A stretch of DNA of 7,385 nt. Origin: Planctomycetales bacterium (GTDB lineage Bacteria; Planctomycetota; Planctomycetia; Isosphaerales; Isosphaeraceae). Below, in pieces: positions 1-5,818 of the stretch. Position 1 is the stretch's first letter. Each line of letters begins with the position of its first letter. A model generated the notes under the pieces. That model ran no database searches and was not told the DNA's origin. It saw only the letters and a program-made list of their open reading frames with translations. A program made the translations under genes and the position numbers. The stretch is from contig DAHZZC010000028.1 in NCBI GenBank assembly GCA_027435495.1, positions 1 through 7,385 on the forward strand, read 5' to 3'.

Positions 1-1
1 C

Positions 2-340
2 CTCGACCACCTCGCCGACCGGCTCCGGTCGGCCGGCCGGTCGCACCTGGTCGACGCCCGGGCCCGGCTCGATCGCCTCAGCGACCGTGCCCGCCAGGCG
101 CTCCGACAGCTTGCGCACGACCGACGGGTCCGGCTCGCCCGGCTCGCCGCCGGTCTCGAAGCGATGAGCCCGCTGGCCGTCCTCGCACGCGGCTACAGTC
201 TCACTCTACGCGACGACGACCGATCTCTCATCCGATCTGCCGATGAGTTGCGAGTCGGCGACCGGATGCTTACCCGCCTTGCCCACGGCCGGATCGCCAG
301 CCGTGTCGAGTCGATCGATCCGGCCGACGATCGCCGGTAA
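2..340 (+). CDS. xseA: Exodeoxyribonuclease VII large subunit, C-terminal part (5' truncated by window edge)
   Basis: This is the last 112 codons of an open frame that enters from the left edge and stops at TAA 338-340. The first ~55 residues are Arg/Leu/Ala-rich and helical with heptad-like Leu spacing, as expected for the long coiled-coil arm of XseA. It is followed by the family's C-terminal signature, here AMSPLAVLARGYSLT at fragment residues 54-68 (usual form LSPLxxLxRGY). A small beta-type tail comes next (DELRVGDRMLTRLAHGRIAS, 81-100), matching the OB-like end of XseA where 'vGd.v...l.dG.i...V' is typical. In the known family XseA carries the nuclease centre and assembles with several XseB chains to degrade single-stranded DNA in both directions. 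The catalytic region lies outside the window. The next gene, 59 nt downstream, is xseB, which supports the call independently. Confidence 0.93.
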   Translation, partial: LDHLADRLRSAGRSHLVDARARLDRLSDRARQALRQLAHDRRVRLARLAAGLEAMSPLAVLARGYSLTLRDDDRSLIRSADELRVGDRMLTRLAHGRIASRVESIDPADDRR

Positions 341-399
341 GAGCCTGCCCGAATCTGTACCCCACGAGACTCCACGGGACACGGGAGCCCCTGATCATC

Positions 400-741
400 A
401 TGCCCGAACCGCCGCCGCCCAGCTTCGAGGACGCCCTGAATCAGATCGAGCGGATCGTTGCCGACCGCGAGCGAGGCGAGCCCTCACTCAACGCCGCGCT
501 GGGGAAGTACGAGGAGGGGGTTCGGCTGCTCCGCAACTGCTACGACCTCCTCGACCAGGCCGAACGATCCGTCGCCCTCCTGACCGCCGTGGACAACCAG
601 GGACACCCCGAGACGGCGCCGTTCGACGCGACGGCCACCGCCGCCGATCCCGGACCTTCCCGGAGCAAGCCACGTGAGCGCCGGTCCGCCGCCCCGCCGC
701 CCGTTCGCGGCCCCTCGGAGATCGACGATCTCCCGTTTTGA
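400..741 (+). CDS. xseB: Exodeoxyribonuclease VII small subunit with a long tail ending in an SSB-like tip
   Basis: The product is 113 residues. Residues 9-60 match the XseB core: FEDALNQIERIVADRERGE, then SLNAALGKYEEGVRLLRNC, then LLDQAERSV, a two-helix hairpin that binds the XseA coiled coil. The ATG at 400 is preceded by GGGAG at 383-387. This start places the conserved Phe at residue 9, usual for the family. Ordinary XseB proteins are about 60-85 residues, whereas this one carries some 45 extra residues. The extension is Pro/Ala/Arg-rich and probably disordered (about 66-106), and the chain finishes SEIDDLPF. That end resembles the acidic, PF-terminated tip by which bacterial SSB proteins recruit repair enzymes; Bacillus subtilis SSB ends in DDDLPF. 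The core function is secure, but the role of the tip is inference. The gene directly follows xseA, so the two subunits are probably translated from one mRNA. Confidence 0.94.
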   Translation: MPEPPPPSFEDALNQIERIVADRERGEPSLNAALGKYEEGVRLLRNCYDLLDQAERSVALLTAVDNQGHPETAPFDATATAADPGPSRSKPRERRSAAPPPVRGPSEIDDLPF

Positions 742-1026
742 AGGCCCTCAATGGCCCGGTCCAACCCCTCGGATCCGCCCCGCTTGCACCCCAACGCCGG
801 AAGAGGCCTATCCAGCTCCCCTAGACTCACTTTATCTTGTAAAGGAGACGCGGGTCCTCTGTGGACAATCGCGCGGGGAATGCCCACAATAACTCCGCCT
901 GACCGGTCGATCGGCGACGATAGGACCAGTGGGCGGGGCTTGGGCTTGTCGGGCTCGGCGAGCGGAAGTCTCGGGACGGCCACTGATTACGGGCGAAGCC
1001 CGGCCATCGGCACGCGGTACAGGACG
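742..1026 (+). other. Non-coding gap between xseB and ispA with an AT-rich tract
   Basis: This 285-nt stretch shows no recognisable gene. A frame continuous with ispA stays open back to an ATG at 751, which even has GAAGG at 740-744. However, its residues match no prenyltransferase N terminus, and its codons at about 800-900 (AGA, CTA, TTA, TGT, AAA, ATA) are unlike the GC-ending codons of the neighbours. I therefore treat it as untranslated. The most AT-rich patch is at 821-847 (CTAGACTCACTTTATC, then TTGTAAAGGAG) and is a reasonable place for an internal promoter driving ispA-dxs-nadK. The best -10-like hexamer, TATCTT at 833-838, has no convincing -35 partner, so no promoter is asserted. 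Confidence 0.5.
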
Positions 1027-1974
1027 ATGACGACGGGGACCATGACGAGTTCTGCGACGCGAGTGATCGGGTCATGGGGTTTGGATGAATACCTGGACCG
1101 GGCTCGTCGGGTCGTGGAGGAGGCGCTTGCGGCCTTTCTTCCGAATGTGGAGGAGGGCCCGGAAGCGGTCTGTCCCTCCCGGCTGGCCAGGGCCATGCGA
1201 TATAGCCTGCTCGGCGGCGGCAAGCGGCTCCGGCCGGTCCTCTGCCTGATGGCGGCCGAAGCCTGTGGGGCCGACCCGTCGGCAGCGATCCCGGCCGCCT
1301 GTGCACTGGAAATGATACACACGTATTCATTGATTCATGACGATTTGCCGGCGATGGACGACGACGACCTGAGGCGTGGGCGTCCGACCTGCCACAAGGC
1401 GTTCGATGAGGCAACGGCGATCCTGGCCGGCGACGGGCTGCTGACTCTTGCCTTTGAGGTGATTGCCCGAGAGGTTCAGCCGCCACTGGCGGCGTTGCGG
1501 TGTGTCCGGATTCTTGCCGAGGCGGCTGGTCCTCTGGGGATGGTCGCCGGGCAGATGGCCGACCTGGAGGCTGAGGGGAGCACCGAGGACGGCACTCTTG
1601 CCGAGCTTGAGGCGATCCACCGTCGGAAGACGGGGGCTTTGCTCCGCGCCCCGCTTCAGATGGGCGCCGCGATCGCCGGAGCCGACGACGACCGGGCCGA
1701 GGCCCTCGACCACTACGGCAAGGCCGTCGGGCTCGCCTTCCAGATCGTGGACGACCTGCTCGACGTCCAGGGAGACGAGGCGAAGCTGGGCAAGCGCGTG
1801 GGCAAGGATTCCGAGCTGGGCAAATGGACGTACCCCCGGTTCCTGGGTGTGGACGGCAGTCGTCGTCGCGCCCGGCAACTGGCCGAGGAGGCGGTCGGGG
1901 CCCTGGCGCCGCTCGGCGACCGCGCCGATGGCCTCCGCGGGCTGGCGCTGGCACTTTTGGAAAGGGACCGTTGA
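1027..1974 (+). CDS. ispA: Farnesyl diphosphate synthase type polyprenyl synthetase
   Basis: The product is 315 residues and catalyses head-to-tail condensation of IPP with DMAPP/GPP in the cytosol. Visible family landmarks are GGGKRLRP (63-70), the first Asp-rich motif in its six-spaced bacterial form (DDLPAMDDDDLRRGRP, 105-120), KTG (201-203), and the second Asp-rich motif FQIVDDLLD (238-246) followed by GKDSELGKWTYP (259-270). The residue five before the first Asp-rich motif is Tyr100. Together with the two-residue insertion in that motif, this is the chain-length signature of bacterial FPP synthases rather than GGPP synthases, though product length is inferred from a single position. The start is uncertain: ATG 1027 has only AGGA at 2-nt spacing, and ATG 1042 is an alternative. 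Conserved sequence begins near residue 18. Its stop overlaps the dxs start by one base, implying translational coupling. The order xseB-ispA-dxs is the same as in E. coli. Confidence 0.93.
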   Translation: MTTGTMTSSATRVIGSWGLDEYLDRARRVVEEALAAFLPNVEEGPEAVCPSRLARAMRYSLLGGGKRLRPVLCLMAAEACGADPSAAIPAACALEMIHTYSLIHDDLPAMDDDDLRRGRPTCHKAFDEATAILAGDGLLTLAFEVIAREVQPPLAALRCVRILAEAAGPLGMVAGQMADLEAEGSTEDGTLAELEAIHRRKTGALLRAPLQMGAAIAGADDDRAEALDHYGKAVGLAFQIVDDLLDVQGDEAKLGKRVGKDSELGKWTYPRFLGVDGSRRRARQLAEEAVGALAPLGDRADGLRGLALALLERDR

Positions 1975-3974
1975 TGCAGCTTCCGGACTCGGTGCTCGGT
2001 GGCGTCCACTCGCCGGCCGACTTGAAGGGGCTCTCCGACGCCGAACTCGAGCAGCTCGCCGCCGAGATGCGATCCGAGTTGATCGATGTCGTCGGCCGCC
2101 GATCGGCGCACTTTGCCAGCAACCTCGGCGTGGTCGAGCTCTGCCTGGCGCTGCACCTGACCTTCGACTTCACCCAGGACCGGCTCATCTGGGACACCGG
2201 GCACCAGATCTACCCGCACAAGCTCATCACCGGCCGCGCCGCTCAGCTCAAGACCATCCGGACGAAGGGGGGCCTGATGGGCTACCCCAACCCGGCCGAG
2301 AGCCCGTATGACCTCTTCATGACGGGCCACGCCGGATGCGCTCCGTCGACGGCCCTGGGGCTGAAGGCGGGCGACGACCTGGTCGGCGAGCCGCAGCGGC
2401 ACTCGGTCGCGGTGATCGGCGACGGGGCCTTGCCCTCGGGCATCGTCTTCGAGGCGTTCAATCACGCCGGCGGGCTGAAGCAGAAGATGCTCGTCATTCT
2501 GAATGACAACAAGATGTCGATTTGCCCCCGCGTCGGCGGCGTGGCGGAGTATCTCGATCGTGCCCGGATGTCCAGCACGTACAACGACTGGAATCGTCGG
2601 GTGAAGTGGCTCCTGCCCAACATCCCGCTTGTCGGCGAGCACGCCGAGCGGCTCTTGCAGCAGTTCAAGGATGGGATCAAGGCGTCGCTCCATCACGGGA
2701 TGCTCTTCGAGGAGATGGGACTGGTTTACCTGGGCCCGATCGACGGTCACGACATCAAGACGCTACGCACCTATCTCGAACGGGTCAAGGATATGGACGG
2801 GCCCGTCCTGCTCCATGTCCTGACGAACAAGGGGCACGGCTTCGAGCCGGCCGTCAAGGATCCGGTCAAGTATCACGCCCCGGCTCCTTTCCAGAAGGCG
2901 GGCGACGGCATCGTTCCGCTCAAGACCTCGACGAGCCGAACCTACACCGACGCCGTCAGCGACGCCCTTTATGACGCCTGCTCACGCGACTCGAAGGTCG
3001 CCGTGATCACCGCCGCGATGTGCGAGGGGAACAAGCTCCATCGCATCCGGGAGGACTTCCCCTCGCAGTTCTTCGACGTCGGCATTTGCGAGAGCCACGC
3101 GGTGGCCTTTGCCGGCGGGATGGCGAAGGCGGGCGCCCGGCCGGTGGTCGACATCTACAGCACGTTCCTCCAGCGCTCCTACGATCAGATCTTCCAGGAG
3201 GTCGCGCTTCAGAACTTGCCGGTGGTCTTCTGCCTCGACCGTGCCGGGCTGGTCGGCGCCGATGGCCCGACCCACCACGGATCGTATGATCTGGCTTATA
3301 TGCGTGTATTCCCCAACATGACGGTGATCGCTCCTGGCGACGAGAGCGACATCGGGCCCATGTTCGCCTTCGCCTTCGGGCACAACGGTCCCGTCGCGAT
3401 GCGATATCCCCGCGCCAAGCTCGACATCATCGAGCGCGATGTCCAGCCGGTGGAGCTTGGCCAGGCCGAGATCCTCGACTGGGAGACCGACGGGATGCTG
3501 ATCGCCTGCGGCGGGATGGTGGGGACCTGCCTCCGCGTCGCCGAGCGGCTCAAGAGCCTGTACGGCCTCCGGGTCGGTGTGATCAACGCCCGGTTCATCA
3601 AGCCGCTCGACCGCGAGACGATCCTGAAGTCCATCGAGGAATGCGGCTTCGTGCTGACGGTGGAAGAGGGTTGCCTGCCAGGCGGCTTCGGTTCGGCCGT
3701 GCTCGAGGCGGCCAACGATGCCGGACTGCCGACCTCACACATTCGCCGCCTGGGGCTCCCGGATCGCTACGTGATGCACGCCGAGCGTGACGAGCAACTC
3801 GCCGAGGTCGGGCTGGATGTCGAGGGAATCGCCCGCGTGGCGATGGAACTCGCCCGGACCGTCGGCCTTTCGATCGGTGAATCGTCGAAGGGAATCGCGG
3901 GCAATGGTAGCGGCAATGGCAATGGCTCGACCCCAACCGCGATGATCGGGAACTCGGCGGCGGGCGTCCACTGA
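1974..3974 (+). CDS. dxs: 1-deoxy-D-xylulose-5-phosphate synthase
   Basis: The product is 666 residues. This thiamin-diphosphate enzyme joins pyruvate and glyceraldehyde 3-phosphate in the first step of the MEP pathway. The N-terminal ThDP domain shows SAHFASNLGVVELCLALH (44-61, catalytic-type His46), DTGHQIYPHK (74-83), GHAG (118-121), and the cofactor/metal motif from GDG (149-151) to NDN (177-179). The pyrimidine-binding domain shows FDVGICESHAV with the conserved Glu373, then STFLQRSYDQ (396-405), DRAGLVGADGPTHHG (422-436) and MRYPR (476-480). The C-terminal domain ends near LGLDVEGIA (612-620). The ATG sits in TGATG with ispA, and AAAGGGA at 1961-1967 serves as ribosome binding site. About 37 residues beyond the normal end (630-666) form a Gly/Asn/Ser low-complexity tail. 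Several usual residues differ, for example Thr75 where Dxs normally has Val in WDVGHQ. All catalytic positions I can check are present, so I expect an active enzyme. Confidence 0.96.
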   Translation: MQLPDSVLGGVHSPADLKGLSDAELEQLAAEMRSELIDVVGRRSAHFASNLGVVELCLALHLTFDFTQDRLIWDTGHQIYPHKLITGRAAQLKTIRTKGGLMGYPNPAESPYDLFMTGHAGCAPSTALGLKAGDDLVGEPQRHSVAVIGDGALPSGIVFEAFNHAGGLKQKMLVILNDNKMSICPRVGGVAEYLDRARMSSTYNDWNRRVKWLLPNIPLVGEHAERLLQQFKDGIKASLHHGMLFEEMGLVYLGPIDGHDIKTLRTYLERVKDMDGPVLLHVLTNKGHGFEPAVKDPVKYHAPAPFQKAGDGIVPLKTSTSRTYTDAVSDALYDACSRDSKVAVITAAMCEGNKLHRIREDFPSQFFDVGICESHAVAFAGGMAKAGARPVVDIYSTFLQRSYDQIFQEVALQNLPVVFCLDRAGLVGADGPTHHGSYDLAYMRVFPNMTVIAPGDESDIGPMFAFAFGHNGPVAMRYPRAKLDIIERDVQPVELGQAEILDWETDGMLIACGGMVGTCLRVAERLKSLYGLRVGVINARFIKPLDRETILKSIEECGFVLTVEEGCLPGGFGSAVLEAANDAGLPTSHIRRLGLPDRYVMHAERDEQLAEVGLDVEGIARVAMELARTVGLSIGESSKGIAGNGSGNGNGSTPTAMIGNSAAGVH

Positions 3975-3990
3975 TCGATCGGGGAGACGG

Positions 3991-4923
3991 ATGGGAGCGC
4001 CCGAGACCACGGCCGAAACCTCGGCGGGCCCATCGCCAGTGCCCCATCCCGGCCTGATGCGCCTGGCGCTCCTGGGGAATGGGACAAAGCGATCGGTCCA
4101 CGCGGTCGCTGATGCGCTCGGCGTCGCGATCAAGGAGACGCCCGGCCTGGAACTTTCCGGCGTCGATCTCTCGGCCGACTCCCGGTTGGTCGACCTGCCG
4201 GCCGACGTCGCGGTGGTTCTCGGCGGCGATGGGACGGTCCTGCACACGGCGCGTCGGATGGAGGACCGTCCGACGCCGGTCCTGGGTGTGAACCTCGGCC
4301 GGCTCGGCTTTCTGGCCGATCTGACTCCGGCGGAGTTCACCCAACGGATGGCCGACCTGGCGGCCCGGCAGTACACGATTGAAAACCTGATGGCGTTCGA
4401 ATGCACGCTGACGCCCCGCCAGGGGCCGACCCGGGCGTTTCGCGGCCTGAACGACGCGGTGATCCGGGCAGCGCCGATGTTTCACCTGGTGGAGATTGGG
4501 CTCTCGATCGACGGCGAGAGCGTGATGACCTACCGAGTGGACGGCCTGATCCTGGCCACGCCGGTCGGCTCGACGGCGCACAGTCTCTCGGCGGGCGGCC
4601 CGATCCTGCCGCCGAACGCGCACATGTTCGTGGTGACGCCGATCTGTCCGCACACGCTGACCCAGCGCCCGCTGGTCGACAGCGCCCACAAGGTCTACGA
4701 GGCGACGGTGCGGGGCGAACGGGTATCGACCATGCTGGTGATCGACGGGCAGGTGCAGGTTCCGCTGCGATCGGGCGACCGGGTTACGGTCCGTCGGGGC
4801 CGGACGCCGTTCCCGATGGTCCGCCTGCCAGGCCACAGCTTCTACCGGACCCTTCGCGCCAAGCTCGGCTGGGGTGCCCTGCCCCGCCCTGACGGCAGCC
4901 TCTCGGATCACGAGGGAAGCTGA
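3991..4923 (+). CDS. nadK: NAD kinase (ATP-NAD kinase)
   Basis: The product is 310 residues and phosphorylates NAD to NADP in the cytosol. Motifs appear in the expected order. LALLGNGTK (25-33) opens the Rossmann-like half. VVLGGDGTVLHTAR (75-88) contains the GGDGT signature. NLGRLGFLAD (101-110) follows. LNDAVI (153-158) is the NE/D motif in its Asp form. The Gly-rich DGLILATPVGSTAHSLSAGG (184-203) usually reads GSTAYS, so His197 replaces the common Tyr. Ribosome binding site GGGGAG at 3981-3986 supports ATG 3991. This gives about 22 residues before the conserved fold; Met23 (4057) lacks a comparable site. It lies 16 nt after dxs and is probably the last gene of the ispA-dxs-nadK transcript. 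In many Gram-positive and related genomes tlyA sits between dxs and nadK, but it is absent here. Confidence 0.95.
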   Translation: MGAPETTAETSAGPSPVPHPGLMRLALLGNGTKRSVHAVADALGVAIKETPGLELSGVDLSADSRLVDLPADVAVVLGGDGTVLHTARRMEDRPTPVLGVNLGRLGFLADLTPAEFTQRMADLAARQYTIENLMAFECTLTPRQGPTRAFRGLNDAVIRAAPMFHLVEIGLSIDGESVMTYRVDGLILATPVGSTAHSLSAGGPILPPNAHMFVVTPICPHTLTQRPLVDSAHKVYEATVRGERVSTMLVIDGQVQVPLRSGDRVTVRRGRTPFPMVRLPGHSFYRTLRAKLGWGALPRPDGSLSDHEGS

Positions 4924-4956
4924 CGCGGCGGAATCGTTCCGATGGCGGACTGCCCA

Positions 4957-5286
4957 TCAGTCCCGCTCGTTCTCGAGGATCTGGATGTCGATTTCGTCGC
5001 GATGGCGATCGACCTAGGCCCAGGCGTTGGCGAGATCTTCCACTCGCAAGGTGGGATAGCTTCGGAGCAGGCCGGCCTCGCTGATGCCCAACCGCCGGAA
5101 TGGCTCGAGGACCCAGACAGGGATGCGGGTTCGGACGATGCAGGCCGCGCCACCGCCGACGCCCGCCCGGCTCTCGATCCCCGGGGAGGATTGGCCCAGG
5201 TCCTGGACCACCGACTGGAGAACCTGGGCCTTCTCGGCAGGTTCGAGCGCCTCGATCTGCTTCTGGATATCGAGCAAGCGGCTCAT
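4957..5286 (-). pseudogene. DUF433-family (antitoxin-like) gene interrupted by an in-frame amber codon
   Basis: From ATG 5284-5286 (GAGGTG upstream on the minus strand, 5291-5296) the frame encodes MSRLLDIQKQIEALEPAEKA, a linker, then the DUF433-like core IVRTRIPVWVLEPFRRLGIS (about residues 48-67) and LRSYPTLRVEDLANAWA. It then meets TAG at 5014-5016 after 90 residues. Reading on in the same frame gives VDRHRDEIDIQILENERD and a TGA at 4957-4959. Family members typically continue ...AWAYxxxHxxEI...ENE, so the amber codon replaces an expected Tyr codon (TAC/TAT to TAG) and the rest of the C terminus is intact. DUF433 proteins are commonly small antitoxin-like partners of PIN-type (DUF5615) toxins. 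No such partner follows here, because nadK lies immediately downstream, convergent. A truncated 90-residue product, stop-codon readthrough or a sequencing error are alternatives to a true pseudogene. Confidence 0.72.
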
Positions 5287-5384
5287 GGAACACCTCGGGG
5301 TGTAACATGGCATGATCACAGGCGGCCAGAGCCCTCCGCGATCCTCATCGGTTCCATCGAAACCCTTGTGTGGAATTCAAGGGA

Positions 5385-5400
5385 GATTACGTCGGCAAAG
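5385..5400 (+). repeat. 16-nt recurring motif GATNNCGTSGGCAAAG, copy 1
   Basis: The copy reads GATTACGTCGGCAAAG. Related copies occur at 5648-5663 (GATTCCGTGGGCAAAG) and 5785-5800 (GATGACGTCGGCAAAG). Each precedes either a 108-bp composite repeat or the downstream gene remnant, so the motif appears to be an outer part of the same repeated unit. Confidence 0.65.
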
Positions 5401-5415
5401 AAGACGCTCAAGGAG

Positions 5416-5445
5416 GTCAGGTATTCCAGCCTGACATCCTTTTTT
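5416..5445 (+). terminator. Rho-independent terminator-like hairpin plus T-run
   Basis: GTCAGG (5416-5421) pairs perfectly with CCTGAC (5430-5435) around an 8-nt loop. It is followed after ATCC by six T residues at 5440-5445. The polarity would stop plus-strand transcripts, such as read-through from nadK across the broken DUF433 gene. It lies nearly 500 nt beyond nadK and within a repeat-rich stretch, and the T-run is offset from the stem, so its function is only probable. Confidence 0.45.
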
Positions 5446-5463
5446 GTCGCCGTAATAAGCTGC

Positions 5464-5571
5464 GTCCGGGTCGGGAGCAGGAGCTCCCTCCTACAAGGGC
5501 GTATGGTCCTGTCCATTGCCCTGGGCCGCTTGATCTTGGATTTGGAAGCTGGTTCCAGCCGGCGATCCGCG
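5464..5571 (+). repeat. 108-bp BIME-like composite repeat, copy 1 (inverted plus direct REP-like unit)
   Basis: This segment matches 5669-5776 over its full length with no indels and 7 mismatches; the first 37 bases are identical. It contains two 28-nt REP-like units in opposite orientation. The minus-strand unit at 5467-5494 reads GTAGGAG, a 14-nt hairpin (GGAGC/GCTCC stem), then CGACCCG. The plus-strand unit at 5542-5569 reads TTGGAAG, a 14-nt hairpin, then CGATCCG. A 47-nt spacer lies between them. Open frames across it are by-products of the repeat; I see no gene. The head-stem-tail plan is like REP elements mobilised by Y1 (RAYT) transposases in other bacteria, an analogy rather than proof. 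Confidence 0.85.
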
Positions 5572-5609
5572 AGGCGGGGCCATCACCTCCGAGCGGCGGA
5601 TGCAGCCCT

Positions 5610-5637
5610 GTAGGAGCCGGCTCCAGCCGGCGATCCG
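5610..5637 (+). repeat. Solo REP-like palindromic unit
   Basis: The unit reads GTAGGAG (5610-5616), a 14-nt palindromic core with CCGGCT/AGCCGG arms (5617-5630), then CGATCCG (5631-5637). It shares head, core length and tail with the units of the flanking 108-bp repeats but has different stem bases that still pair. It is preceded by GCCCT, which also precedes GTAGGAG (as GCCCTT) in the inverted units. Confidence 0.8.
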
Positions 5638-5647
5638 CGTAGGATCT

Positions 5648-5663
5648 GATTCCGTGGGCAAAG
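5648..5663 (+). repeat. 16-nt recurring motif, copy 2
   Basis: The copy reads GATTCCGTGGGCAAAG, with two or three differences from copies 1 and 3. It lies just after the solo REP-like unit and six bases before the second 108-bp repeat. Confidence 0.55.
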
Positions 5664-5668
5664 AAGGA

Positions 5669-5776
5669 GTCCGGGTCGGGAGCAGGAGCTCCCTCCTACA
5701 AGGGCACATGGTTCCGTCCATCGCCATGGGCCGCTTGATCTTGGTTTTGGAAGCTGGTTCCAGCCGGCGATCCGCG
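5669..5776 (+). repeat. 108-bp BIME-like composite repeat, copy 2
   Basis: This is the second copy of the 5464-5571 element, at a constant 205-nt offset and about 94% identical. It has a minus-strand REP-like unit at 5672-5699 and a plus-strand unit at 5747-5774. Six of the seven differences from copy 1 fall in the spacer between the two hairpins and one lies at its edge, so the palindromic parts are the conserved parts. Confidence 0.85.
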
Positions 5777-5784
5777 TAGCTGCT

Positions 5785-5800
5785 GATGACGTCGGCAAAG
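5785..5800 (+). repeat. 16-nt recurring motif, copy 3, merging into the remnant gene's ribosome binding site
   Basis: The copy reads GATGACGTCGGCAAAG. Its last bases form part of AAAGGAG (5797-5803), the only ribosome-binding-like sequence in front of the gene remnant at 5819. This copy therefore joins repeat and gene. Confidence 0.6.
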
Positions 5801-5818
5801 GAGAAGACCGCCGTGATA

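Noticed and set aside
860..868. DnaA-box-like TGTGGACAA
   Set aside because: It is a single site with one mismatch to the consensus and has no cluster or origin context, so chance is the simplest explanation.
861..902. 13-codon GTG-started frame after AAAGGAG (possible leader peptide)
   Set aside because: Spacing to the ribosome binding site is long (13 nt), and there is no run of regulatory codons or attenuator hairpin.
751..1026. N-terminal extension of ispA from ATG 751
   Set aside because: Despite a GAAGG before it, the codons are unlike the neighbours, and prenyl synthases of this type begin shortly before the conserved region near 1081.
827..2197. 456-codon minus-strand open frame opposite ispA and dxs
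   Set aside because: It is Arg/Pro/Ser-rich with no family resemblance and lies exactly antisense to the well-supported ispA and dxs. Such shadow frames are common in high-GC DNA.
3598..4911. 437-codon minus-strand open frame opposite nadK
   Set aside because: Its composition is dominated by Arg, His and Gly, there is no recognisable domain, and nadK on the other strand has every expected motif.
4929..4941. CGGAA-TCG-TTCCG hairpin between nadK and the DUF433 gene
   Set aside because: The stem is only 5 bp with a 3-nt loop and no T-run, too weak to call a terminator.
4942..5613. 223-codon plus-strand open frame across the DUF433 gene and the repeats
   Set aside because: It is antisense to recognisable DUF433 sequence and then runs through REP-like repeats; there is no ribosome binding site and no family similarity.
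5464..5776. CRISPR array
   Set aside because: The units are palindromic, alternate in orientation and have spacers that are themselves repeated, which fits REP/BIME elements and not CRISPR.
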